Position numbers and translations under genes: made by a program. Below are positions 1 to 7,352 of a stretch of DNA of 13,471 bases, in pieces (position 1 is the stretch's first letter; every line of letters starts with the position of its first letter). The notes beneath the pieces were generated by a model, which was given only the letters and a program-made list of their open reading frames with translations, searched no databases and was not told where the DNA came from. The stretch lies in contig JALBYF010000131.1 of the NCBI GenBank assembly GCA_023212725.1, forward strand, positions 1-13,471. Direction: 5' to 3'. This DNA is from Tranzscheliella williamsii (lineage: Eukaryota > Basidiomycota > Ustilaginomycetes > Ustilaginales > Ustilaginaceae).

Positions 1-2913
1 GGGGGTGCGGACGCGGACGAGAGCGAGCAGGAGCAAGGCGACGACGAAGAGCGCGGTGCCGAGCACAAAGATCGCGGCGGGGAAGGAACGCGTAGTGCGC
101 TGGAAGACCTCGGCGAAGAGGATCGGCCCGACCACGGTGCCAGCGAGCGCCGAGGTGATGCTCCACGCGCCGAACAGCTTGCCCGCGTCCGCCGGTGAGC
201 TCAGCAGCGCCAGCGCGAGGCTCGACATCGCCGCACCCCCCCCCCCCCCCAGCGCCGTCACCGCCGTGCCCAGGAGAAACACCGCCGGCGTCGTCGCAAA
301 GATCATCATCGCGTACGCCGCAGCGTTTACCATCACCGAGATCTGCGACAGTTTCAGGTCAAACCGGCTGTCGTGGATCAGCCGCAGATGCTTCGCCCGC
401 AGCGTCCACAACTCTTCGACACTCTTTTTGGCGTCGTCCCACTCCCCCTCGGCGTGGCCCCCCTGCTCCTCCTCGTCGCTATCCGGCGATCCGGCGTCCG
501 AGGTGCGGGCATCCTGGTCCAATGCGCCGTACGAGCGTGCCTCGAGGGGCGCTCTTCCTTCGTCATCGAGGACCGAATGCCGGCGGTTTTCGGCAGGGGG
601 AGTTTCTTCGCCCGCCTGAAGCCCATCTTGCGGCTGCCGCAGCGTTTTGACGGGGCGGTGCAGAAGCTTGATCACCATCGGAAGGATGAACGTCAGAGCA
701 ATGACGCGGGTTGTGCTAAGGAAGGTAAGATACATGCCCAGCTCAGCGGAGCCCCAGGAAAACATCTGCTGGGCATACTGCAGCTTGTACGATACGATCC
801 CGATCACCGCGGCCTCAACAGCGTAGGTCAGAGAGAGGAAGAAGAGGTTGGCGTCGTACCTCGTCTTGGGCGTCACGTGCGAGACCGAGATGTGGGAGGC
901 TGACGCCTCGGGCGCGGCGAGGCTGTTGCGCCGGGGCGAGGAGGCGCCGGAAGACGACGCAGCCGGTGCAAGCGTCTCGCGATCGTTGACCGCTACCTTT
1001 TTGGGCAGGAGGAAGCTGAGAGGCTCGAGGGGCGCATACAGAAAGCTGTTCATAAACGCCACTTTGACGCGCTTCCATGCTCGCTTCTTGAGGGGTCGTC
1101 CGGCCGTCGTCCGGTCGCCCGACCGCAATAGGGGCTGCTGCTCTGCACTACGTCGTTCGTCCGCTTTGCGCTTCATTTCCAGCCTAGACTCTTTGTACTC
1201 CTCGGTGGCTTTGACGCGAAAGGACTCGCTGGTGCTTTCGGGAATGAAGGCGAAGATGCCGATTACATAGATGAGATGACTGGCCAGGGCGAACCAGAAG
1301 GGTGCGAGGATGTTATTGGTGTGCCTGACCATCAGGCCTCCCAGAGTTGGGCCAAGAGCGAGGCCTGCGTAGACGACGCCGGTGAAGTGGACAAAGATAT
1401 GGGCACGCGTGCCTGACGGAGTGACGTCCGAGATGTACGACTGGTGAATGGCAATGATGCTGCTGTATCCGCCAAGAAGGCCCTCGATGATGGTGCCAAT
1501 GACAAGGAAGTTGTAGCCCAAGGGGAGAGACGAACGGGGGAGGAGAGCGGCGGTGAGTATGACTAGATCGGTAAAGACGATACCGAGCATGGAGATGCGC
1601 AGCACTGGTAGACGGCCTATCCGGGACGAGAGATTGGACCAGTAGCCAGTGGTCAGAACGGCCAGGATGCCCATGGAGAGGGTCATGCGAAGCTGAAGGG
1701 ATGCGAGACTGGATTGGACATCAGGGTCCGACAAGCAGGCTTTGTTTGGCCTGTTCGGCACTGGTATGGCTGTCGAATTGCTGTTGCCGAGCGCAGCGAG
1801 ATAGTCAGAAACAGGATTTGTGCTAGACTGCGCCGATACGGTTTCCAAAGCTGACGTCCAGGGTTGGAAGGCTTGCATGAAAGCCGATTGGGCGTGTGAT
1901 GCGGCGAGGGAAGCGGCGTTGGCCGATACTTGTTGAGGAGCCATATCTACGCCTCCTAAATAGGGGTCATCGAGGATGGTTTCGCAAACAAACATGTTGA
2001 GAAGCTCCAGCTTTGGCCCCATACACATGCCTCCTGCCATCGATATCAGTAGAGCAAATGGCCGGAGCCACTTTTCAGTAGGCCGCTTGTACCATGGGCT
2101 ATGTTTGAACCAGAGAAGGTGATCGTCCACCGAAGCATCTGTTCCCTCTGCATCGTGCTGCTTTGATTGGCCTCCTTCATGGCCCTCTTCATGGTGCGGA
2201 CGAGGATTTTCCCTGGCCTGGTCGTCCAAGCGGTAGACCATGTCAGCGAGGATGGGGTTGCTAGAATCAAGCTCGAGTTCGCCTCCGGCAGGCCGAGGGA
2301 TGGGATAGGAGGGCGGAGCTGCAGAGCTGCTGCTGGTAGAGCGTTGCATAACAGGCGGTTGAAGACGGTGATGCGGGTCGATGTACTGGTCTGAGAGGCG
2401 CAAACGCCGCTCGTCTTCCGACTGACGCGACTGATAGGGCGAAGAATGCTGAGAAGGGTGAGCGTCGAGCAGGGCGATGTTGAGTGCTTTTGCATCGTCC
2501 ACGCTCATCCTGACACCATCGATGGAGAGCTCGAGCCCAACGCCGGGCGCAGCCAGGCAGAGAAGGCCGCGTATCGGTTCAGCATCACTCCCTGGGAAGG
2601 GGTCAAAGTAGCTCCAGAGAGCTGCTTTAAGGTCGGCGAACAATCGCTCTTCGAGCTCTACGTCGTAGTAGTGTGCGCGGCCTTTGAACGGACAGTACGT
2701 TTCCGGAGCCTGGCTTTGGACGATGCGGAAAGGCGGCTTGATTGCGTCCTTGGGAAAGTAGTACCGAACAGGATAATTAGTCTCGGCAAGCTGTACAGCG
2801 GAGGTAGTGTCCACCAAAACGTAAGGTCGGCCATCGACCTTGGTGGTTATCTGGAGCCTCTTCCGCAGAGGCTCGATAACAATGCGATGGGGCGGTTTCG
2901 AAGCGGTCGACAT
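1..2913 (-). CDS. DUF427-MFS fusion transporter (3' end cut by window)
   Basis: One uninterrupted frame runs from ATG 2913-2911 to the left edge (971 codons, no stop, no intron needed). Residues about 30-118 match DUF427: the YYFPK stretch (51-55), the TYCPFKG motif (72-78) followed by AHYYDV, then a WSYFDPFP segment. A polar, Ser/His-rich linker follows (about 150-270). From residue 283 on it is a major facilitator: TM1 about 283-300; a roughly 90-residue loop with an N-S-T sequon at 379; TM2 about 404-424; the loop 2-3 signature GYWSNLSSRIGR (423-434); TM3-6 to about 556; a basic cytosolic loop (562-685); TM7-8; a long acidic loop (751-850); TM9-12 up to the edge. TM12 is nearly complete, so little is missing. 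The MFS half resembles fungal TetA/SLC46-like transporters; the substrate is unknown. The DUF427 domain may bind a small ligand, which is inference. Gene 2 diverges from the shared upstream region. Confidence 0.88.
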   Translation of the reverse strand, partial: MSTASKPPHRIVIEPLRKRLQITTKVDGRPYVLVDTTSAVQLAETNYPVRYYFPKDAIKPPFRIVQSQAPETYCPFKGRAHYYDVELEERLFADLKAALWSYFDPFPGSDAEPIRGLLCLAAPGVGLELSIDGVRMSVDDAKALNIALLDAHPSQHSSPYQSRQSEDERRLRLSDQYIDPHHRLQPPVMQRSTSSSSAAPPSYPIPRPAGGELELDSSNPILADMVYRLDDQARENPRPHHEEGHEGGQSKQHDAEGTDASVDDHLLWFKHSPWYKRPTEKWLRPFALLISMAGGMCMGPKLELLNMFVCETILDDPYLGGVDMAPQQVSANAASLAASHAQSAFMQAFQPWTSALETVSAQSSTNPVSDYLAALGNSNSTAIPVPNRPNKACLSDPDVQSSLASLQLRMTLSMGILAVLTTGYWSNLSSRIGRLPVLRISMLGIVFTDLVILTAALLPRSSLPLGYNFLVIGTIIEGLLGGYSSIIAIHQSYISDVTPSGTRAHIFVHFTGVVYAGLALGPTLGGLMVRHTNNILAPFWFALASHLIYVIGIFAFIPESTSESFRVKATEEYKESRLEMKRKADERRSAEQQPLLRSGDRTTAGRPLKKRAWKRVKVAFMNSFLYAPLEPLSFLLPKKVAVNDRETLAPAASSSGASSPRRNSLAAPEASASHISVSHVTPKTRYDANLFFLSLTYAVEAAVIGIVSYKLQYAQQMFSWGSAELGMYLTFLSTTRVIALTFILPMVIKLLHRPVKTLRQPQDGLQAGEETPPAENRRHSVLDDEGRAPLEARSYGALDQDARTSDAGSPDSDEEEQGGHAEGEWDDAKKSVEELWTLRAKHLRLIHDSRFDLKLSQISVMVNAAAYAMMIFATTPAVFLLGTAVTALGGGGGAAMSSLALALLSSPADAGKLFGAWSITSALAGTVVGPILFAEVFQRTTRSFPAAIFVLGTALFVVALLLLALVRVRTP
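236..250. repeat. 15-base C mononucleotide run inside the MFS coding sequence
   Basis: Fifteen C in a row on the + strand read as poly-G in the mRNA. They encode most of Gly889-Gly893 in the transporter's TM10 region. The frame is intact on both sides: VFLLGTAVTAL comes before and AAMSSLALALL after. One base gained or lost would shift the last 80 or so codons. Confidence 0.9.
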
Positions 2914-3403
2914 AGTGTGCTGTTGACCGGCTAGCATACGTTCAGCAGATACAGGGCATGAAGTAGCGTTTCGAAGCTGATGGTAGTCAGAAGGGCTACT
3001 GTAGCAGCTGGCAGAGGGCTCGCAGCTGTTCCTCCGTCGAACGCTGGTGTGATGGGGAGGAAGCTGGGTATTGCTGTGGACAGCCGGAGATGAGATATAT
3101 GAAAGGCGGCAGAGGGGAAACCCTTATCTCAGCTCGGACCCAGCGGAAGAGGGTGCGCCGATCGGAAGTTCGCTCGGCCTTTTGTCGCCGCGGATACGTT
3201 TTGCATGCACAGTAAAGCAAATCCGCGGCCGGTCGTACTCGCCTTGGGCGATTGGATGCTGTATCACTTCTGCAGAATCGATGGCTGCCTTTTCTCAGCA
3301 TGCCAAGTGGAGTGGTCGATATCATCAGATTAGCTTGCGCGGCGACCTTGGCGGAGTTAAGCCCAAGCTGACATCATCACAAAATGCAGGCGCCGATCGA
3401 CCT

Positions 3404-3435
3404 GTATCGGGCATGAGACACGGGATGCCCGATAC
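3404..3435. repeat. Perfect 11-bp inverted repeat
   Basis: The left arm GTATCGGGCAT (3404-3414) and right arm ATGCCCGATAC (3425-3435) are exact reverse complements around a 10-nt spacer. The element lies about 170 bp upstream of the cytidine deaminase start. It could be a dimeric transcription factor site or an RNA hairpin if transcribed. The core contains CGGGC/GCCCG triplets, compatible with a Zn2Cys6-type factor, which is inference. Confidence 0.75.
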
Positions 3436-3441
3436 TGAAGA

Positions 3442-3495
3442 CCCGGAATTCGGGCTAGTCGACAACACCCTTCTGCACGGACCCGGAAGCTCGGG
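3442..3495. promoter_or_regulatory. Two similar CCCG-N5/6-CGGG dyads 40 bp apart
   Basis: CCCG-GAATT-CGGG (3442-3454) and CCCG-GAAGCT-CGGG (3482-3495) share the flank ACCCGGAA and the end TCGGGC. They are offset by 40 bp, close to four helical turns. Everted CCG/CGG triplets with short spacers are typical of Zn2Cys6 binuclear cluster sites in fungi. They sit between the long inverted repeat and the deaminase start. Function is inferred. Confidence 0.4.
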
Positions 3496-3604
3496 CGAAG
3501 CCGAAGTGTACGGATAAGGCTGCTGCTGTCTTGCGACTCAGTTGGCAGCCTTTGCCCGGTTACCATTCCCTCACCGCTGACATCGCTGGACGATTTTACT
3601 TGAA

Positions 3605-4258
3605 ATGAACATGGAGACCAAGGATCTCGAGCTTCTGGCCGCCAAGAAGCACGAGCTGCTACATGCAGCGCAGGAGGCCCGGAAGCTATCTTATTCTCCC
3701 TACAGGTGCGTGACTGACGGAGAAGCAGCTGGAACATGCGGCCTTGTTTCTGACGAGCAAGCGGCTTTCTGTTGGCTGTTGTACGTTTTATCCAGTCAGT
3801 TCCGCGTCGGTGCTGCGTTGCTGACCAAGTGGGGCGAGATCATCCTGGGTGCCAACTTCGAGAATGCCTCGTACGGCGGAACAGTATGCGCCGAGCGGAC
3901 AGCGCTGGCCAAGGCGATCATGCGGTCCGACTCGCTGGACGCCTCCGAAACCGGTGCGGGCCGTACAGTGCAGAGGGGCGACATCATCGCCGTAGCGGTA
4001 GCCAGCGACCTCGAAGGCAGCTGTAGCCCGTGCGGCATCTGCAGACAGGTCATCCGCGAATTCTGCAACCTCTCTGCCCGCATCTTGATGGTCGGCTGCA
4101 AGTGGGACAGAGCAACCGCGGCGCAAACCTCGGCCGATCCAGTTAAAGATGAGGGCGGAAAGGAGCTCAACGAACCCCATGTCGAGGCAGTCACCTTGGA
4201 GTATCTCCTTCCCATGAGCTTTGGTCCTGAATCCTTAGATCAGCCAAGGCACACATAG
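3605..4258 (+). CDS. CDD1: Cytidine deaminase
   Basis: Homotetrameric zinc cytidine/deoxycytidine deaminase of pyrimidine salvage (cytidine to uridine plus ammonia), cytosolic. Exons 3605-3705 and 3796-4258 give 187 residues. Splicing restores the family signature SYSPYSQFRVGAALL (29-43). The active site is complete: NFENASYGG (54-62), CAE with zinc Cys65 and catalytic Glu67, and PCGIC with zinc ligands Cys113 and Cys116. The C-terminus LEYLLPMSFGPESL is typical of the family. It is longer than the usual 130-145 residues because of inserts after AKAI (about 76-95) and after GCKW (about 133-150). ATG 3605 is the first in frame; ATG 3611 is possible. It converges with the small ER protein gene 208 bp downstream. 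Confidence 0.95.
   Translation: MNMETKDLELLAAKKHELLHAAQEARKLSYSPYRCVTDGEAAGTCGLVSDEQAAFCWLLYVLSSQFRVGAALLTKWGEIILGANFENASYGGTVCAERTALAKAIMRSDSLDASETGAGRTVQRGDIIAVAVASDLEGSCSPCGICRQVIREFCNLSARILMVGCKWDRATAAQTSADPVKDEGGKELNEPHVEAVTLEYLLPMSFGPESLDQPRHT
3706..3795 (+). other. Intron of the cytidine deaminase gene
   Basis: Donor GTGCGT at 3706, a CTGAC branch-like site at 3750-3754 and acceptor ATCCAG ending at 3795. The phase-2 join makes Ser34 and gives the conserved YSPYSQFRVG. The length of 90 nt is a multiple of three and there is no in-frame stop, so the unspliced frame stays open. A second AG ends at 3799 and would shift the frame. Confidence 0.9.
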
Positions 4259-4260
4259 CA

Positions 4261-4282
4261 CACGCTATCCACCACGCTATCC
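4261..4282. repeat. Short direct repeat after the deaminase stop
   Basis: CACGCTATCC occurs at 4261-4270 and 4273-4282, a 12-bp period. It lies in the 208 bp gap between the two convergent genes (4259-4466), where I see no other feature. It may lie in the 3' UTR. Confidence 0.7.
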
Positions 4283-4466
4283 GTCACACATGTCCAGCTC
4301 ATCTTTGCAGACACATCGTACCGGCCTACTACCGCAGGAAATCTTCCATAGATAGCCAGCATATCGTCGAGGATGCATCAATCTAACATGAAAATGTCTC
4401 TTCACCGTCACGGTTCGTGGTTGCTGTTACATGGGCAACGCAAAGCCCTGTTGGAGCAGCAGAGGC

Positions 4467-5028
4467 TCAGCGCCGCTTGGTCTTCTTGCTGCCGGCGGGG
4501 CTTCTGCCGGCAGCGCCCTGGGGCAGCCAGTCCTGGTTGACGTTGGGATTCTTGATCGCCGTGGCGGAGGCGGCTGCTTGCTGCTGCGCCTGTGCCCGTG
4601 CTACCGACTCCTCGATCTCCTCGGCGCTTACCTGCTCGCCGGCACGCATGCGCGCAGCTATCTCTGGTGTCACGGCCATGCGCTTCACTCCCGTCTCTGT
4701 GTAGTCAATCGTGAATCAAGGTCGCCTTGTCAGCCTAAGTTCTGGTTGCGAGCAGAACGTGATACGCAGTGACCGTGGAGATACCTACGGAAGCCTGGAG
4801 CACCGCGGCCGAGCCCGGTCTGGGGATCGTACTTGCCCGTGTAGGCTCTGCCTGACTTGCCTCCCGCTCCGAAAAAGCGAGTGGCCACTGCGCCCACGAT
4901 GATCAGCGGTACAAGAACCGAGGGTATACTATGGTTGCAAAACGCGAAAAGGGAGAGGCACAGGTCAGACCAAGCCAGCAAAGGCGTGCAAGCGCGGTGA
5001 AAAGCACCTACAGGATCCAATTCGTCAT
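4467..5028 (-). CDS. Small one-pass membrane protein with C-terminal dilysine signal (three exons)
   Basis: Not recognised as a named family. Exons 5028-5012 (17 nt), 4928-4789 and 4696-4467 join in frame to 128 residues. The N-terminus MTNWILIPSVLVPLIIVGAV is one hydrophobic helix (about 4-22), followed by TRFFG and a Gly/Lys-rich stretch GAGGKSGRAYTGKYDPQTG. The second half is a soluble segment: VTPEIAARMRAGEQVSAEEI (about 61-80), then a Gln/Ala-rich helix, NQDWLPQG and a basic end KKTKRR. The last five residues K-T-K-R-R fit the KxKxx retrieval signal of ER membrane proteins with a cytosolic C-terminus, so I infer an ER anchor with the N-terminus in the lumen. Both splice joins are chosen because they keep a smooth hydrophobic helix and an open frame. 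It diverges from gene 4 across 222 bp. Confidence 0.8.
4697..4788 (-). other. Intron 2 of the small membrane protein gene
   Basis: Donor GTAGGT at 4788, acceptor CACAG ending at 4697, 92 nt, with a GCTGAC branch-like site. The phase-1 join gives GAPGF-Q-TGVKRM. Without splicing the frame hits a stop within the intron. Confidence 0.8.
4929..5011 (-). other. Intron 1 of the small membrane protein gene
   Basis: On the minus strand the donor is GTAGGT at 5011 and the acceptor CCATAG ends at 4929 (83 nt). A CTGAC branch-like site and a pyrimidine-rich tract lie between them. The phase-2 join forms the Leu of MTNWIL-IPSVL. Confidence 0.75.
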
Positions 5029-5250
5029 GATGATGCTATGCTGCGATGTGGAACGGGAGTCGAAGGGCGGTGCGGGTAAGGATAGAGTGGTGAAGCGGAG
5101 CAGAGAGGCGAAGCCATGCGTTCTTCTCGACATGGACGCCGATGCGTCCAAATCGGATCCGATCTCTCAAGCCGGCAATTACCAGCTGTCACCGAGCCCG
5201 TAAGAGCCTTTCGGTCCACCCACCACCACTCGTCTGGGCAAGCTGCCAGC
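5029..5250. promoter_or_regulatory. Compact divergent promoter region
   Basis: 222 bp separate the starts of the small membrane protein (-) and the SIM protein (+), so both must share this control region. It contains an ATG at 5116 in frame with the SIM protein. I see no clear TATA box. Confidence 0.5.
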
Positions 5251-6612
5251 ATGTCCGTTCCGACGCTTCCTGGTGCTCAGGCCAGGTCGTCAGCGGGGCC
5301 GATGCGGGGGGTGTCGGCAGCGCAGCGGGCTGAGGAGATCCAGGCGTCGCTGAGGGCGATTGTGCTGCAGACGGGCTACTCGCTGCGCTCGCGCACGCAG
5401 CTCGCCAAGCTGGGCACGATGCCGCAGAGCCTGCCGCTCGCGTCGGTCGCGGGCGAGGCGGCGACGCTCGAACCGCTCGGCGCTGAGTGCGCGCGCTACC
5501 TTGCGCTCGTCCGCGGCCTGCGCGACCATCTGCTGCATGCCCAAGCCGCACTCGAGATCGAGCTCGAGGCAGCCACCAGGCGCGAGGCAGAACAGGCCCA
5601 GCGTGCCGCCCAGGCTGCCGCAGAAGCTCTCCAACAGCAGCAAGAAGCCGAAGCCAAAGCCAAAGCCGAAGCCGAAGCCGCAGCCGCAGCCGCAGCCGCA
5701 GCAACTGCGGCGGTTGCACAGACGGCGGGCAATCAGCCCGCCCCGGCTGAGGCAGCACGCGCGCCGGCTGCGACAGCCATCCTGGAACCCGACCGCCAGC
5801 TGCCGATGGACACCGCCCCTGACGATGCACCTTCGGCAGCGCCCCGCCCAACCTCTGGGCCAGATGCATCGCAGGCTGACGCGACGGCCGCGAAGAGACG
5901 CCTCTCCGATAGCCCGTCCAAAGCCGGCGCTGCAGCTGGTGAAGCGATCGTAATCGATTCGGACGGCGACGATGATGACGAAGACGACGTTCCCCTCGCC
6001 TTTGCCCCCAAGGCCGGCGCTGCAGCTGCGTCGGAGACCAGTAATGCGATTGATCTGACCGAATCACCCGCCTTAGCCAACGCACCGAAACCGTCGGCGA
6101 CCACCGAGACACCTGCGGACGTTAACGGGACAGCGCCGGGCGCGACGGTACCTAACACGGGTGCCAACGTCGACCTCTCGTCGTTCGGGGCTACTATGTC
6201 GAGCCTGGATCCGCTCTCGGACCTATCCTCGCTGGGGCTGCCGGCCGGCTCGAGCGCGCCCGGCGCCGGCGGCGACTTTTCCGAGCTGGGCAAGATGATG
6301 GGCATCGACCTCTCGTCGCTGGGCTCCAGTGCGGGTCCGGCCGCCGCGGCGAGCGCGGACGACTTCAGTAGCTTCGGCCCGTTCGCCGGCGACACCTCCG
6401 GCGGCGACATGAGTGCCAACGGCGCGAACTTCGGCGACACGGACCTCTTTGGCTCCGCGGCCGCCGGCGGCTTCGACCTGAGCAGCTTCGACTTCTCCAG
6501 CCTCGCCACCCCGTCCGCTCCCCTCCCCACCGACACCGCCGCCGTCGACCTCAGCGCCTACCTCAGCAACTTTGCCACCGACAACGGCCAGAACCCCGCT
6601 GGTACAGAATGA
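5251..6612 (+). CDS. Ala-rich protein with two SUMO-interacting motifs and D-L-S-S-x-G repeats
   Basis: No family recognised. ATG 5251 (A at -3) gives 453 residues; an in-frame ATG at 5116 would add 45 residues of poor composition, so I prefer 5251. Order: a helical region (about 22-110, LRAIVLQTGYSL, ALVRGLRDHLL); a Gln/Ala/Glu/Lys-rich helix or coiled coil (95-157) encoded by a hexamer repeat; a disordered middle; an SDSP basic patch KRRLSDSP; SIM1 AIVIDSD with a long acidic run (232-246); SIM2 AIDLTES (266-272). Each SIM follows a KAGAAA segment. The C-terminal third has D-L/F-S-S-L/F-G/D at 308, 324, 353, 371 and 409, then DFSSL and DLSAYL. Such acidic-hydrophobic repeats resemble activation domains. 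I infer a nuclear, SUMO-binding transcription or chromatin protein; a Mediator-tail-like role is only a guess. Confidence 0.8.
   Translation: MSVPTLPGAQARSSAGPMRGVSAAQRAEEIQASLRAIVLQTGYSLRSRTQLAKLGTMPQSLPLASVAGEAATLEPLGAECARYLALVRGLRDHLLHAQAALEIELEAATRREAEQAQRAAQAAAEALQQQQEAEAKAKAEAEAAAAAAAAATAAVAQTAGNQPAPAEAARAPAATAILEPDRQLPMDTAPDDAPSAAPRPTSGPDASQADATAAKRRLSDSPSKAGAAAGEAIVIDSDGDDDDEDDVPLAFAPKAGAAAASETSNAIDLTESPALANAPKPSATTETPADVNGTAPGATVPNTGANVDLSSFGATMSSLDPLSDLSSLGLPAGSSAPGAGGDFSELGKMMGIDLSSLGSSAGPAAAASADDFSSFGPFAGDTSGGDMSANGANFGDTDLFGSAAAGGFDLSSFDFSSLATPSAPLPTDTAAVDLSAYLSNFATDNGQNPAGTE
5644..5697 (+). repeat. Nine-unit in-frame hexanucleotide repeat (RMAGCC)
   Basis: Nine 6-bp units (GAAGCC, AAAGCC, GCAGCC variants) encode alternating Glu/Lys/Ala-Ala in the coiled-coil region of the SIM protein. 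Because the unit is two codons, copy-number changes keep the frame. Confidence 0.9.
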
Positions 6613-7352
6613 TTTCCCGCCACCGTCCACCCACTTGCACACATCCTCAACACTGCGTACTACGGAATCCTGTGCGTTGTGCGGCTGGACAGAGACCCTC
6701 GCCTTGAGCAGATGGCCATTCCTTGAGCTCAGCAACGCAAACAAACCCTACACGACATGTACTCCTGACAACCGGATTGGCTTGCTGCCGCGGCTTTGAA
6801 CCGCCACGAAGGGCTAGAGACGGACCGCACAAATACTATCGTGTTCCCTGGATCTCCTCGATCTTTTCCCACTCGAGGCTCTCCCAAAAGCCGGCCAGAT
6901 GCTATCGTACTCAGGAACATCGCCGACGGCACCATGAACCTACTTGCATGTGATAGACGCTGCAGACACTTTCAGGCTGCCCCGGGATGTGAGAACCCAA
7001 TGATCCATATGCACGGTAATGTGTAGATAGAGAGGTTAAGAAGATCAGACCCACCGAGACCTCATACGAACCGCTCAAGCTACAAAACAGCGAACGCTGA
7101 TGCAGCACGCATCTGCAAACGAGCGCGGCATACAGGGACGAAGACAGGGGGCAGATGGGAGGGGGATGCGTGGAAGAGCAGTCACACTCGCATCCTTTGT
7201 GGAAGGCAGGGAACAGCGGTGTTAGATCGAGCATAATGCAGTGTGAGTGGCTCTGGGTAGAAAAGACGGCGGCTGCAACATGTCCCCAAGGGTTGCCTTT
7301 GAGTTCCACTCGATCTTCCTGTCTCTAGACCTGTTGTACAGCTGGTGCGGGC
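6613..7352. other. Intergenic region between SIM protein and methyltransferase genes
   Basis: 740 bp without a supportable gene. Both neighbours are on the + strand, so it should hold the 3' UTR of one and the promoter of the other. Short frames on either strand start at non-ATG codons or lack family features. I found no tRNA-like fold or strong repeat. Confidence 0.5.

Larger units (their letters stand above)
2914..3604. promoter_or_regulatory. Divergent intergenic region between MFS and cytidine deaminase genes
   Basis: About 690 bp with no convincing gene. The overlapping short frames on both strands lack family features and look like chance. The stretch must hold the 5' regions of both divergent genes. 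Its clearest content is a group of dyads on the deaminase side (3404-3495), listed separately. I see no obvious TATA box close to either start. Confidence 0.6.

Noticed and set aside
236..250. Poly-C run as a frameshift or pseudogene mark
   Set aside because: The frame is intact on both sides and the downstream helices read normally, so the gene is not broken as given.
2996..3517. Two overlapping short frames on opposite strands in the MFS/deaminase gap
   Set aside because: Neither has a recognisable domain, membrane helix or signal, and the region is better read as a divergent promoter.
5116..5250. 45-residue N-terminal extension of the SIM protein from ATG 5116
   Set aside because: Possible, but the extra residues are His/Arg/Ser-rich with no conservation signs, and the ATG at 5251 has a better context; kept only as an alternative.
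5189..6536. Long minus-strand frames opposite the SIM protein (5189-6112 and 5733-6536)
   Set aside because: They are low-complexity Arg/Leu- or Ala/Ser-rich antisense products of the repeat-rich + strand gene, with no motifs.
6911..7309. Minus-strand frame in the SIM/methyltransferase gap
   Set aside because: It starts at a GTG, is Cys/Ser-rich without a domain, and has no plausible exon partner that I could find.
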